Made by a program: the position numbers and the translations under genes. The notes under the pieces are model-generated. The model was not told the origin of the DNA, did no database searches, and saw only the letters and a program-made list of their open reading frames with translations. A DNA stretch of 64,000 nucleotides from assembly GCA_001282665.1 (NCBI GenBank), contig LN874947.1, positions 542,704-606,703 of the forward strand, given 5' to 3'. Positions within the stretch are counted from its first letter, which is position 1; each line of letters opens with the position of its first letter. This document shows positions 1 through 9,316 of the stretch, piece after piece. Source of the stretch: Clostridiales bacterium mt11. GTDB taxonomy: Bacteria > Bacillota > Clostridia > Tissierellales > Tepidimicrobiaceae.

Positions 1-260
1 ATAGAAATAGAAGGCGATAAACCTTCTATATACTCTACATCTGGTTTCTCCATTTGCCCTAAAAATTGACGTGCATAACTAGATAAACTTTCTACATACC
101 TTCTTTGTCCTTCTGCATATATGGTATCAAATGCTAAGGAAGATTTTCCTGAACCACTTAATCCAGTGATTACAATAAACTTATTTCTCGGTAATTCTAA
201 ATTTATGTTTTTTAGATTATGTTCTTTAGCACCTTTAATTATTATTTTATCGTTTATCAC
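1..260 (-). CDS. uvrA: UvrA excinuclease subunit A, N-terminal part (cut by window edge)
   Basis: This is the amino-terminal part of UvrA, the ATPase that finds bulky DNA lesions and loads UvrB in nucleotide excision repair. About 86 codons are visible before the frame leaves the window. The protein opens with INDKIIIKGAKEHNLKNI, has Walker A GLSGSGKS at residues 33-40, and then the family stretch YAEGQRRYVESLSSYARQF. I chose the GTG at 260 because an AGGTG ribosome-binding sequence lies 8 bases upstream and family members begin here. An in-frame ATG at 308 would add 16 residues. The gene follows uvrB closely on the same strand, so both are probably transcribed from the LexA-controlled uvrB promoter. 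Confidence 0.96.
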   Translation of the reverse strand, partial: MINDKIIIKGAKEHNLKNINLELPRNKFIVITGLSGSGKSSLAFDTIYAEGQRRYVESLSSYARQFLGQMEKPDVEYIEGLSPSIS

Positions 261-331
261 TTGTATTTCACCTCTTTTTTTCAATGCCAGTACAATACTA
301 TAGTTCATCATTAGAATATTTCCTTAACAAA

Positions 332-2311
332 CTATTTTAGCCCTGCATCTTGCATTTTTTTTAGTTGAATCATCTTATCTCTAAGCTCTGCTGCCTTCTC
401 AAAGTTTAGCTCTTCTGCTTCTTTTAGCATAGCTTCTCTAAGAGCTTCTATCATAGATTCTATTTCTTCTCCTGTAAATACCTCTTCACTATATTTTGCT
501 TCCTCTTCTAAAGCCACTGTTGCCTCTATAACGTTTCTTACAGCTTTCTTAATAGACTTAGGCGTTATATTGTTTTTCTTGTTATATTCGCCCTGTATTT
601 CCCTTCTTCTATAGGTTTCATCTATGGCCTTCTTCATGGATTTGGTTATCCTATCTCCATACATGATAACTTCACCAGATACATTTCTCGCAGCCCTTCC
701 CGTAGTTTGAATCAAGGAAGTTTCGGATCTTAGGAAGCCTTCTTTATCTGCATCTAATATGGCTACTAAAGATACTTCAGGTAAATCTAATCCTTCACGT
801 AATAGATTGATACCTACTAATACATCATATTTTCCTAATCTTAAATCCCTAATTATCTCCATCCTTTCCATAGTATCAATATCGGAATGAAGATAGGTGA
901 CTTTTATACCTATTTCCTTAAAATAACTGGTTAAATCTTCAGCCATCCTCTTTGTTAGAGTAGTTACCAATACCCTTTCTCCCTTTTCTGATCTGTTTCT
1001 TATTTCTCCTACTAAATCGTCTATTTGATGCTCTGTAGGTCTTACATCGATTTTTGGATCCAACAGTCCCGTTGGTCGTATAATCTGCTCTACTATTTGC
1101 TCTGAATGTTTAAGCTCATAAGGTCCAGGTGTAGCAGATACATACAATATTTGATTTATATGTTCTTCAAATTCCTTAAACTTCAACGGTCTATTGTCTA
1201 AAGCTGAAGGAAGCCTAAACCCATACTCAACTAAATTGGTCTTTCTCGATTTATCCCCTTCATACATACCCCCAATTTGAGGAATTGTCACATGGGATTC
1301 ATCAACTATTATTAAAAAGTCTTCAGGAAAGTAATCTATTAAGGTATATGGTTTACTACCAGGCTCTCTAGCACTTAAATGCCTAGAATAATTTTCTATT
1401 CCTTGACAAAATCCCATCTCACTTAACATCTCAATATCGTACCTAGTCCTTTGTTCCAGTCTCTGTGCCTCTAGTAGCTTTTCTTGAGATCGTAACTCCT
1501 TCAATCTTTCTTCTAATTCCTCTTCAATGGTAACTATAGCTCGTTCAATTTTGTCTTTAGATGTAGCGTAATGGGAAGCAGGAAATATGGATACGTGATT
1601 CCTTGCACCAATAACTTCTCCAGTTAGATAGTTTAATTCTACTATTCTGTCAATTTCATCACCAAAAAACTCTACTCTAATGGTATGTTCACTAGAAGAA
1701 GCTGGAAATATCTCAAGTACATCTCCTCGAACTCTAAAAGTACCTCTGACAAAATTTATGTCATTACGTATATATTGAATATCAATTAATTTTCGCATTA
1801 TCTCGTCTCTATCCTTATTCATACCAGGTCTTAAAGAGACTACTAAATTTTCATAATCAATAGGATCTCCTAAACCATATATACAGGATACGCTAGCTAC
1901 GATTATAACATCTCTCCTCTCAAACAAGGCAGCTGTAGCTGAATGTCTAAGTTTATCAATTTCATCATTTATTGAAGCATCTTTTTCAATATAAGTATCA
2001 GTTTGAGGTACATATGCTTCTGGTTGGTAATAATCATAATAAGAAACAAAATATTCTACTGAATTATTGGGGAAAAACTCCTTAAACTCACTAGCTAACT
2101 GATAAGCTAAGGTTTTATTGTGTGCTATTACTAAGGTAGGTTTTTGTACCTTCTCTATTATATTAGCCATGGTAAAGGTCTTGCCTGAACCAGTTACCCC
2201 CAATAGGGTTTGATGTTTTAAATTGCTTAATATGCCTTTTGATAATTTATCAATAGCCTCAGGTTGATCACCGGTTGGTTTGAAATTTGATTCAATTTTA
2301 AATTTACCCAT
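332..2311 (-). CDS. uvrB: UvrB excinuclease subunit B
   Basis: UvrB is the DNA-damage verification helicase of nucleotide excision repair. It receives DNA from UvrA and positions UvrC for incision. The 659-residue length is normal. Visible marks are TGDQPEAI near residue 13, Walker A GVTGSGKT at 38-45, the damage-probing beta-hairpin region with YYDYYQPEAYVPQTDTYIEKD at about 90-115, the DESH box, the helicase VI motif QTTGRAARN, and a C-terminal UVR domain (LNFEKAAELRDKMIQLK) that contacts UvrC. An in-frame GTG at 2320 exists, but GAGGTG is placed correctly only for the ATG at 2311. A near-consensus promoter and a LexA box lie upstream. Confidence 0.98.
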   Translation of the reverse strand: MGKFKIESNFKPTGDQPEAIDKLSKGILSNLKHQTLLGVTGSGKTFTMANIIEKVQKPTLVIAHNKTLAYQLASEFKEFFPNNSVEYFVSYYDYYQPEAYVPQTDTYIEKDASINDEIDKLRHSATAALFERRDVIIVASVSCIYGLGDPIDYENLVVSLRPGMNKDRDEIMRKLIDIQYIRNDINFVRGTFRVRGDVLEIFPASSSEHTIRVEFFGDEIDRIVELNYLTGEVIGARNHVSIFPASHYATSKDKIERAIVTIEEELEERLKELRSQEKLLEAQRLEQRTRYDIEMLSEMGFCQGIENYSRHLSAREPGSKPYTLIDYFPEDFLIIVDESHVTIPQIGGMYEGDKSRKTNLVEYGFRLPSALDNRPLKFKEFEEHINQILYVSATPGPYELKHSEQIVEQIIRPTGLLDPKIDVRPTEHQIDDLVGEIRNRSEKGERVLVTTLTKRMAEDLTSYFKEIGIKVTYLHSDIDTMERMEIIRDLRLGKYDVLVGINLLREGLDLPEVSLVAILDADKEGFLRSETSLIQTTGRAARNVSGEVIMYGDRITKSMKKAIDETYRRREIQGEYNKKNNITPKSIKKAVRNVIEATVALEEEAKYSEEVFTGEEIESMIEALREAMLKEAEELNFEKAAELRDKMIQLKKMQDAGLK

Positions 2312-2327
2312 AAATCTCACCTCGCAT

Positions 2328-2341
2328 TGAACGCTTGTTCG
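2328..2341 (-). promoter_or_regulatory. LexA (DinR) SOS box upstream of uvrB
   Basis: The bases TGAACGCTTGTTCG match the Gram-positive LexA/DinR operator CGAACN4GTTCG at all but the first base. The site lies just downstream of the uvrB promoter, between the -10 element and the start codon, where bound LexA would block transcription. This predicts DNA-damage induction of uvrB and uvrA. Confidence 0.85.
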
Positions 2342-2353
2342 CTCTATTCTTTT

Positions 2354-2381
2354 ATTATATTACATTATATATTAATGTCAA
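2354..2381 (-). promoter_or_regulatory. Sigma-A promoter of uvrBA
   Basis: On the minus strand a perfect -35 TTGACA (2376-2381) and a perfect -10 TATAAT (2354-2359) are separated by 16 bases. The predicted transcript starts a few bases before the LexA box, about 35 bases upstream of the uvrB ATG. Confidence 0.85.
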
Positions 2382-2408
2382 AGATTTTTTGTTTATTTAA
2401 AAATATCA

Positions 2409-2437
2409 TTGAACAATTCTTTTTAATATTATAAACT
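2409..2437 (+). promoter_or_regulatory. Possible promoter of the plus-strand lipoprotein gene
   Basis: TTGAAC at 2409-2414 and TAAACT at 2432-2437 have a 17-base spacer. The -35 is good but the -10 matches only four of six consensus bases; TATAAA at 2430 is an alternative with a 15-base spacer. It is divergent from the uvrB promoter. Confidence 0.4.
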
Positions 2438-2459
2438 ATTAAGGAAGGAGGAGCTATTA

Positions 2460-4034
2460 ATGAAAAAAGTTTTATTCCTTTTGATAATTACAATATTATT
2501 ATTTTCTGCATTAGGGTGCAGTCCCAATGAGAATACTCCCTTTTCTCATTCTAAAAAAATTGAAGAGGAATCCATTAGCTATAGTATAGATAAGATCGTA
2601 TTATCTAAAGGGTTTCAGTCAATAGAACCTAATGTAGAAGTGCTTAAGAAAAATAGCAACTTAAAACTATTAGCTAGTTTAGGACTAGTAGAGAGTTCTG
2701 GTGTGGAAATCGAGAAAATTACTAGATTGGGGAAAAATATAAATATATATATAAACCGTTTCCTTGAAGGAGATAATATTCAATTAGCAGTACCTCAAGT
2801 TTTAATTGAACTAAATGATCCTATTATTGAAAATATTGAAGAGGTAAACTTCAATATAATTAACAAAAATTATGAACCTATAGCTTTAAAACTTGGAAAA
2901 AATCAAGTATTAAATCAAATCTATTCCCAATTTAAAATTGCACCTAGTACCATGCCAACTGTAACTTTAACTAAATTAAGGGATAATATTACTTGGGATA
3001 TATCTTTCCATAACATATTTGACAAAAAGAACTCTACATTCCCTTTAGTTAATCTTTCAGTAAAAGTAGATGCACTTACTGGCAAAATATTGGATTCAAA
3101 ACAGGACACCATATCTAAATATATAGACGATGGGTATCTATTGGATTATATACCCCACAATTATCTCCTATATAAGCAAGAGGACGATGAAAAAAACAAT
3201 AGCTATGAAAGTTTATGGACTTACGATATAGAAAACGGAGAACGAAGTAAGATATATACTTCTAAGGATAAAATACAATCAGCTATTTTCAGTCCAGACT
3301 ACAAATATATTGCTTTAATTAAAGTAGGTGAGGACAGGTCTGATCTTTATATAATATCAAGATCGGATAAAGTTGCCCATAAGATAACTCCTATTAGGTA
3401 TATATATCCGAAACTTATGAAATGGAAAGATGAAAATACCCTTTACTTTGTAAATACTGATGGCGATAAATCTACACTGTTGTCTTATGATATAAACCAA
3501 GGTACTTCTAAAGTAGAATTTGATTTGCATATGAACATTGAAGATTTTGATTCAGCACATGATAAATTCATATTTACTGAAGGTGACGAAAACTCTTTAA
3601 ATAAGAGAATATATATAACCGAGGATGGAATAGATTTAAAAGAAATTGATAAAGGTTTCAAAGCCGCATTTTTAAATAATAGTAATATCATATATTTAAA
3701 GAATTTAGAAAATGAAGACAAAAATATCCTACACGTTTATAATATAGAAAATGGATATAAAAATAATAATTTTAACTCAGATGTTACTAATTATTTTAAA
3801 TTAAATGACCAAAATATCATCTTTATTGAGAAAAATACATGTAATAATGATTATACCCTTAATAGATATAATCTAATAGAAGATTTAACTACGCCTATTG
3901 CAAATATAACTAGCGATAGAATATTTTATGACTCAGATAAGGAAAGAGGATATATAACTTTAACACCTCCATCTGAGAATAAGAAAAGTGTAATATACTC
4001 TATTGACTTAAAGAAATTAAAAGGACCTTTCTAG
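2460..4034 (+). CDS. Uncharacterised lipoprotein with a propeller-like C-terminal half
   Basis: A 524-residue predicted lipoprotein whose function I do not recognise. The signal peptide MKKVLFLLIITILLFSALGC ends in a lipobox with the lipidated cysteine at residue 20, so the mature protein should be tethered to the outer face of the membrane. From about residue 240 to the end there are repeated short strands of the type LWTYDIENGE, AIFSPDYKYIALIK and LLSYDINQGTS, as in TolB/WD40-like beta-propellers. The N-terminal 200 residues have no motif I recognise. The start is set by GGAGGAG just upstream. The stop codon is inside a terminator hairpin shared with the convergent minJ-like gene. It stands as a single-gene unit between uvrB and the ftsEX operon. 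Confidence 0.85.
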   Translation: MKKVLFLLIITILLFSALGCSPNENTPFSHSKKIEEESISYSIDKIVLSKGFQSIEPNVEVLKKNSNLKLLASLGLVESSGVEIEKITRLGKNINIYINRFLEGDNIQLAVPQVLIELNDPIIENIEEVNFNIINKNYEPIALKLGKNQVLNQIYSQFKIAPSTMPTVTLTKLRDNITWDISFHNIFDKKNSTFPLVNLSVKVDALTGKILDSKQDTISKYIDDGYLLDYIPHNYLLYKQEDDEKNNSYESLWTYDIENGERSKIYTSKDKIQSAIFSPDYKYIALIKVGEDRSDLYIISRSDKVAHKITPIRYIYPKLMKWKDENTLYFVNTDGDKSTLLSYDINQGTSKVEFDLHMNIEDFDSAHDKFIFTEGDENSLNKRIYITEDGIDLKEIDKGFKAAFLNNSNIIYLKNLENEDKNILHVYNIENGYKNNNFNSDVTNYFKLNDQNIIFIEKNTCNNDYTLNRYNLIEDLTTPIANITSDRIFYDSDKERGYITLTPPSENKKSVIYSIDLKKLKGPF

Positions 4035-4048
4035 GGTCCTTTTAATTT
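4014..4048. terminator. Bidirectional intrinsic terminator
   Basis: A perfect 14-base-pair inverted repeat (arms 4014-4027 and 4035-4048, loop of 7) is flanked by A/T-rich sequence on both sides. It contains the stop codons of both convergent genes (2460-4034 on plus, 4042-5205 on minus), so it can end transcripts from either direction. Confidence 0.85.
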
Positions 4049-5205
4049 CTAAATCGAGCTTTCTTTTTTTTAAAATTATCCAACAATTTGAGAATAGAAT
4101 TTTTTTGTTCTTCTACGACAATGGCATATTCAGGTAATGTAGAAACTACAATTATACCTAAGCTATTAATGCCTTCTTGATAATTTTTATATTCCTTAGT
4201 AATCAATCCCTTTTCCCTATCAAATATATCTATCCATATATATTTAGGTTGAAAATATAGTATATCCTCTATATCCCTTTTGTCACGTATTTTGTTTCCA
4301 TTTATGGATAGTATGGTATCTCCTGACTTTAAACCTATCTTTTTCCCTATACTATCGGGCAATGTATCTAACACCTTTAATCCACGATGAGAAGGACCAA
4401 AGATAAAACTTCCTTTTTCTTCTTTTTTTCTACCTATCATTATAATTACCTCATGAACTAAAGGAGCAAAAATAGCAGCTATATATTCAAATATATAATA
4501 TTTCATTGAAAGCCAAGCAAGACAAAGTAAAGTTATACTAAATGCCCATAAAAGTCCAGCTGTCTGTCTTGATTTCTTCTCAGGTTGATTTGCTATAGCA
4601 TAGTCTCCATAACCTAGTATAGCTATAATAGCAGCTGGATAAATTCCACCATTATTAACGAATATGGTAAAGGGAACTGGCCAAATCCTATTCATACTAA
4701 ATCCTCCAATAATGTCCCCTTCCCTTTCCATGAAAATTGGAATCTTTCCACTTACACCATCAACTAATACCAAGAAACTTTCGATTAAATGTAGTACTGC
4801 TATAACGATCATTACTCCCGTTATATCTATATTAGGCCACCCAAATATAAGCTTTGACAGGGAAACGATTCCCCCTGCATAGGAAAAACACATAAACTTT
4901 GGATGAAATATAGACAATAGTATTGCTAATGGGAAAATAAAATAAAAGTCTACTGGATTGATGGTAATACCAAAATAAATGAATATTATACTTCCTAAAA
5001 GTCCACCTATTAATCCAAACATGGTGGAAACTAACACATTATAAAGTGGAGGTTTTTTATGCTTTCCTAAGATAGCCTTTTCAAGCTCTCCTATTTTCCT
5101 ATATTGGAAGAAGATTATTCCAACTACAACCCAAAAAAAAGGAGATCTAATAGTCTGTAAAATATTGTATATAGAGTGATATACAATTTTTAAAAAAACA
5201 TACAT
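4042..5205 (-). CDS. MinJ-like polytopic membrane protein with PDZ domain
   Basis: A 387-residue membrane protein with several hydrophobic segments in the first 250 residues and a cytoplasmic PDZ domain at about 275-345 (DTLPDSIGKKIGLKSGDTILSINGN, shown here only in part as GLKSGDTILSING). In Bacillus subtilis the same neighbourhood (ftsE, ftsX, ctpB, minJ, then uvrBA) encodes MinJ, which links DivIVA to MinCD for division-site placement. The MinJ assignment rests on synteny and architecture; sequence identity could not be measured. The start ATG has AAAGGAGAG upstream. It follows ctpB by about 30 bases and ends in the shared terminator, so it is the last gene of that unit. Confidence 0.75.
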   Translation of the reverse strand: MYVFLKIVYHSIYNILQTIRSPFFWVVVGIIFFQYRKIGELEKAILGKHKKPPLYNVLVSTMFGLIGGLLGSIIFIYFGITINPVDFYFIFPLAILLSIFHPKFMCFSYAGGIVSLSKLIFGWPNIDITGVMIVIAVLHLIESFLVLVDGVSGKIPIFMEREGDIIGGFSMNRIWPVPFTIFVNNGGIYPAAIIAILGYGDYAIANQPEKKSRQTAGLLWAFSITLLCLAWLSMKYYIFEYIAAIFAPLVHEVIIMIGRKKEEKGSFIFGPSHRGLKVLDTLPDSIGKKIGLKSGDTILSINGNKIRDKRDIEDILYFQPKYIWIDIFDREKGLITKEYKNYQEGINSLGIIVVSTLPEYAIVVEEQKNSILKLLDNFKKKKARFRN

Positions 5206-5236
5206 ACATAGCTCTCCTTTACCTTGGTCATAGAAT

Positions 5237-6460
5237 TTATCTAATCATCTCTTTCATTTTCTTTACTGCAGCTTGAAGTTGTACGTCTTGACTTAAATTT
5301 TCTATTCCTATTTGTTCTACATCTTCTGGTAAATCCACTACTATATCTGGTTCAATACCAATTCCATGGATATTTACACCATTAGGAGTAAAATACTGCG
5401 ATACAGTCAATTTGAATCCAGAGCCATCTGACAATTGTTTAATCCTCTGAACTACTCCCTTACCAAAGGTCTTATTTCCTATGAGTATACCTCTTTCTCT
5501 ATCCTTAATTGCACCTGCAAATATTTCCGATGCACTAGCACTACCTTCATTTACTAATACTACTAAAGGAATATCCGTATGCTTCTTATTAGATCTTTCA
5601 TAAGTTCTTTCGCCGCTTCGGGTTTCTGTATATACTATGACCCCTTCTCCTAAGAATTCATCAGCAATGTCTACACATATATCTAATAATCCACCAGGAT
5701 TGCTTCTTAAATCCAATATGATTCCAGAAACATTTTTACTCATTAAAGACTTCAAATTCTCCTTGAATTCTTCATAGGTTAAATCATCAAAAGATGTTAT
5801 TCTAATATAGCCAATGTCGTTTTCAATTACATCTGATTTAACTGTTATCAATCTAATCTCTTCTCTAACTATATCCATATCGATATAATTATTCTTTCCA
5901 TCTTTATCTTTTCTTAAAACCGTTATACTAACTTTAGTTCTTGGTTCCCCCTTCATCAGTTTTACTGCCTTATCCATATTATCCGCAGTAAACTCTTGAC
6001 CATTTACTTTGATTATCTTATCTCCAGTTTTTAATCCAGCTCTTTCCCCAGGAGTGTCCTCTATAGGAGATACTATTGTTATTAGATTATCATCGCCAGG
6101 GGTTACTATTACACCGATTCCACCATAAACCCCTTTTGTATGCTCCATAAAATCCTTAAACTCATCTTCAGTCATATATAATGAGTATGGATCTTCTAAT
6201 GCTTGAAACATTCCTTTTAGTTGTCCTTCATGAAGTTTTTCCTCATCTACCTCTTTTAAAAAGTTACTCTTAACATAAGATTCTAATCCAATAGATTTAG
6301 AATACTTCCTATAGGAAGATATGAGTTGATCATATTCCTTAGCAGGTATAATAACTCTATCTTTATATCTTATAGTTGCCATATTGGTTAAACCAAAAGT
6401 AATAATATTTGTCACCAAGATTAGTACAACCATTAAAGTTACAATTCTTTTTTTGGACAT
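5237..6460 (-). CDS. ctpB: S41 family C-terminal processing protease (CtpB-like)
   Basis: A secreted or membrane-anchored serine protease of family S41. Numbered from the ATG at 6460 it is 407 residues. It has a signal-anchor near residues 6-28, a PDZ domain at about 112-180 (GLKTGDKIIKVNG), and the Ser-Lys dyad at S309 (in GSASASE) and K334 (in FGKGVVQ). The 25-residue spacing between the two is that of known S41 proteases. An upstream in-frame start at 6514 is rejected because GAGGTGAAGG directly precedes the ATG at 6460. Bacillus CtpB cleaves SpoIVFA in sporulation signalling; the substrate here is unknown. A terminator lies between it and the M23 gene, and a TATAAT at 6517-6522 could give it its own promoter. 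Confidence 0.93.
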   Translation of the reverse strand: MSKKRIVTLMVVLILVTNIITFGLTNMATIRYKDRVIIPAKEYDQLISSYRKYSKSIGLESYVKSNFLKEVDEEKLHEGQLKGMFQALEDPYSLYMTEDEFKDFMEHTKGVYGGIGVIVTPGDDNLITIVSPIEDTPGERAGLKTGDKIIKVNGQEFTADNMDKAVKLMKGEPRTKVSITVLRKDKDGKNNYIDMDIVREEIRLITVKSDVIENDIGYIRITSFDDLTYEEFKENLKSLMSKNVSGIILDLRSNPGGLLDICVDIADEFLGEGVIVYTETRSGERTYERSNKKHTDIPLVVLVNEGSASASEIFAGAIKDRERGILIGNKTFGKGVVQRIKQLSDGSGFKLTVSQYFTPNGVNIHGIGIEPDIVVDLPEDVEQIGIENLSQDVQLQAAVKKMKEMIR

Positions 6461-6536
6461 TTCCTTCACCTCAATATTATGAATTATGTATTCTATTGTA
6501 TTAATTCTATCCAACTATTATACCATAATACAAGAT

Positions 6537-6562
6537 AAAAAAAAGGGGACTATTTCCCCTTT
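6537..6562 (-). terminator. Intrinsic terminator after ftsE-ftsX-M23 genes
   Basis: On the minus strand AAAGGGG, a 7-base loop and CCCCTTT are followed by a run of eight T. The stem overlaps the last codons of the M23 hydrolase gene. It should reduce read-through from the ftsEX genes into ctpB. Confidence 0.8.
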
Positions 6563-7686
6563 AGATACGGCATAGGATCTACATACGACCCATTCTTTCT
6601 AACTTCAAAGTGACAATGAGGCCCTGTTGCAACACCTGTACTACCAATCTTTGCTATTGTAGTTCCTCTTTTTACCTGTGTTCCCTCACTAACTACCAAT
6701 GAAGAATTGTGTCCGTATAAAGTTACAATACCGCCTCCATGGTCTATCATTATAGTCTTTCCATATCCTCCTAAAGTACCAGAATATATAACAGTACCAT
6801 CAGCTGCTGCTACTACGTTATTTCCACTAGCCGAAGCAATATCTAGGCCTGTATGTAATTTTTTTGTCTTGAACACTGGATGGATTCTATATCCAAAATA
6901 GGAGCTTATCCTCGTATAAACAGGTACTGGCCAAGTCATAACCCCTCCTGAATAAGGTCCATCGGCTCGCTGCCTTTTAACTATTTCAGATTCAATATCT
7001 TTAGCTAATTTATTTAGATTATCGTATTGTTCTTCCGCTTTCTTCAAATCCTTGTTCAACTCAATCATTAAATCTTCCTTAGCCCTTGTAGCTTTAGCCA
7101 AATTAGCTTTTCTATCCTGTAGTTTAGCCTTCGTAGTTTCTACCGAAGCTCTTTGAGCTTGTAATTTCGTCTTCTTTTTGTTTATATTATCCCTTTGCTC
7201 TTTCATATACTTGATTAAATCTACATCATGATCTGTAATGGATTGAATCATCTGTTTCCTAGATAAAAAATCCCTTATATTTGCAGAAGATAATAGCACT
7301 TCCAGATATCCTACATTTCCATTTTTATACATAACCCTTAATCGTGAGTTAAATGTATCTTGCTTGTCCGCAATTTTTTCTTCAGCTTCCTTTAATTCCT
7401 TTGTAGTTATATTGATATCCTTATTTAACTTATCTAAATCTTGTTGAACCTTTTCCAATTCCTGTGCTGCAATATCCATCTTTTTATCTAGTTCTTCGAT
7501 TTGACTGGTAACATCCTTAGTTTGACTTTCTAAAGCTTTTATCTCTTTTTTCTTTTGATTCATCTCTTGTATAGTATTCTTTTGTTTTTTCTTGAGGTCT
7601 CCTAAACTATTGTCTGCAAAAACATAGACGCAATTAGACAACAGTACTAAGATTAATAAAAAGTAAATTGTCCTTTTCCTCATCAT
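6550..7686 (-). CDS. FtsEX-associated murein hydrolase: coiled coil plus M23 (LytM) domain
   Basis: A 378-residue exported protein. The signal peptide covers about residues 1-25, then a long heptad-rich coiled coil runs to about 240 (many K/E/Q/L repeats). The C-terminal M23 zinc peptidase domain at about 265-370 has HPVFKTKKLHTGLDIA and the closing GPHCHFEV motif with its zinc-binding histidines. This architecture matches EnvC and coiled-coil PcsB-type proteins, whose coiled coil binds the FtsX extracellular loop and whose hydrolase domain is switched on by FtsE ATP hydrolysis. Placement 12 bases after ftsX supports the same partnership. Unlike many EnvC proteins the zinc-binding residues appear intact, so it may cut peptidoglycan itself. 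Confidence 0.9.
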   Translation of the reverse strand: MMRKRTIYFLLILVLLSNCVYVFADNSLGDLKKKQKNTIQEMNQKKKEIKALESQTKDVTSQIEELDKKMDIAAQELEKVQQDLDKLNKDINITTKELKEAEEKIADKQDTFNSRLRVMYKNGNVGYLEVLLSSANIRDFLSRKQMIQSITDHDVDLIKYMKEQRDNINKKKTKLQAQRASVETTKAKLQDRKANLAKATRAKEDLMIELNKDLKKAEEQYDNLNKLAKDIESEIVKRQRADGPYSGGVMTWPVPVYTRISSYFGYRIHPVFKTKKLHTGLDIASASGNNVVAAADGTVIYSGTLGGYGKTIMIDHGGGIVTLYGHNSSLVVSEGTQVKRGTTIAKIGSTGVATGPHCHFEVRKNGSYVDPMPYLKGK

Positions 7687-7698
7687 CTTCCTCCTTCC

Positions 7699-8604
7699 TT
7701 ATACATTTAAAAATCTCTTTAAAGATACTAGACTTCCTAAAGCACCTATCCCCATTCCAATTGCAACAAACATAATAGAAATATCTTTAATCAATGCTAC
7801 TGGAGGTACTAAATATACGGTGAATAAGACGTATAATTTATCACTTATGGTATTAAAGAAATAGCCGTAGCCATAGTGCACAACCAAAATGGATAGGATT
7901 GAGCCAATTAATCCAAAGAGTACACCCTCAATAATAAATGGTCCCCTTATATATCCATTAGTAGCTCCTACATATTTCATTATGTTTATTTCCCTTTTCC
8001 TTGCAATTACAGTAATCTTTATGGTATTTGAGATTATGAAAACCGATACAAATACCAATATAGCAATTACTATTAACCCTGCTCCTCTTACATAATTAGC
8101 AACAAGTATCAATTTATCTATTATATCTTTATAATAGTTTACTTTTTCTACTCCTTGTAAATCTTTCACACTATCTACTACTGAATCTGCATATTCTATA
8201 TCCTTAAGCTTAACTATGAAGGAATTAGGCAACGGATTGTCATCTTCTAATCCTTCTAGGAGATAAGCTTGGTCTTCCCATTCTTCTTTAAATATCTTTA
8301 ATGCTTGATCCTTTGATTCAAATAATACTGACAATACCCCTTCATTATCTTTAGCACTAGTTTCAATCTTATCCCTTTGTTCCTCTGTTATATCATCTTC
8401 TAAAAATATTTGTATTTCATCAAATTTGCTCTTTGTCTCTAATACCACATTGTTTATACTTAATATCATTATTAAGACTAACCCAAGTATTACCAAAACT
8501 GCCGTTATCGAACTAACAGAGGCAAGTCCCATTCCTCTGTTTCTCCACATACCTTGAAATCCCTGCTTTACTACATTTTTAAAAATGCGAAATTTCATGT
8601 TCAT
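7699..8604 (-). CDS. ftsX: Cell division protein FtsX
   Basis: FtsX is the membrane half of the FtsEX complex, an ABC-type machine that controls peptidoglycan hydrolases at division or elongation sites. The protein of about 300 residues has one N-terminal membrane segment (about 20-45), an extracytoplasmic domain of about 110 residues, and three C-terminal membrane segments. The reading frame opens 18 bases further upstream inside ftsE, but AAGGGTG is positioned for the ATG at 8604 or the one at 8598. It overlaps the ftsE 3' end by about 25 bases, which points to translational coupling. The M23 hydrolase gene follows. Confidence 0.95.
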   Translation of the reverse strand: MNMKFRIFKNVVKQGFQGMWRNRGMGLASVSSITAVLVILGLVLIMILSINNVVLETKSKFDEIQIFLEDDITEEQRDKIETSAKDNEGVLSVLFESKDQALKIFKEEWEDQAYLLEGLEDDNPLPNSFIVKLKDIEYADSVVDSVKDLQGVEKVNYYKDIIDKLILVANYVRGAGLIVIAILVFVSVFIISNTIKITVIARKREINIMKYVGATNGYIRGPFIIEGVLFGLIGSILSILVVHYGYGYFFNTISDKLYVLFTVYLVPPVALIKDISIMFVAIGMGIGALGSLVSLKRFLNV

Positions 8605-9274
8605 ACACACCCTTTTCTTCATCTCTTACTATCTTCCCAGCTTCAACGGCAATTACCCTCTTTTTCATAACATTAACTATATCCTTAGCATGAGTCGCCA
8701 TAAGTACAGTCGTTCCCCTTCGGTTAACATCTCTAAGTACTTTCATTATCTCCCAAGCTGTTTCAGGGTCTAAGTTTCCAGTAGGCTCGTCCGCAATCAG
8801 TACAGGAGGATTATTTACTATAGCCCTACATATAGCAACCCTTTGATGCTCTCCACCAGAAAGCTCGTCAGGATAGCAATACGCCTTCTTACTTAAGTCC
8901 ACCATGCTTAAAACCATAGGAACATTTCTACGTATTTCCTTAGGATGGGCACCTACAATCTCCATAGCAAAGGCTACATTTTCATATACAGTTTTATTTT
9001 GCAGCAACCTGAAATCTTGGAATACTACACCTACATTCCTCCTAATATAAGGAATCTTTCTATTTTTTACCTTAGTGATATCCATATCATTTAAGTATAT
9101 CTTACCCTCTGTAGGGTTTTCTTCTTTAAGTATAAGTTTTATTATAGTTGATTTACCAGCTCCACTAGGTCCAACTAAAAAAGCAAATTCTCCTTTTTTT
9201 ATGGCTAAATCTACATTAGATAGAGCTTTTACTCCATTTTTATATTCCTTGCTCACATTTTCAAACTTAATCAA
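8579..9274 (-). CDS. ftsE: Cell division ATP-binding protein FtsE
   Basis: Cytoplasmic ATPase of FtsEX. The 231-residue protein has Walker A GPSGAGKST at 35-43, the Q-loop VFQDFRLL, the ABC signature LSGGEHQR, Walker B VLIADEPTG and the switch histidine in MATHAKD. FtsE proteins typically have this RRNVGVVFQDFRLL form. Translation starts at a TTG (9274), preceded 7 bases upstream by a strong GAGGTG. It is the first gene of the ftsE-ftsX-M23 unit. A TATAAT with TG extension lies at 9317-9322. Confidence 0.96.
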   Translation of the reverse strand: MIKFENVSKEYKNGVKALSNVDLAIKKGEFAFLVGPSGAGKSTIIKLILKEENPTEGKIYLNDMDITKVKNRKIPYIRRNVGVVFQDFRLLQNKTVYENVAFAMEIVGAHPKEIRRNVPMVLSMVDLSKKAYCYPDELSGGEHQRVAICRAIVNNPPVLIADEPTGNLDPETAWEIMKVLRDVNRRGTTVLMATHAKDIVNVMKKRVIAVEAGKIVRDEEKGVYEHEISHF

Positions 9275-9316
9275 ATATTTTCACCTCTACGTATAAGAAT
9301 CTTTGCCACTATGTAG

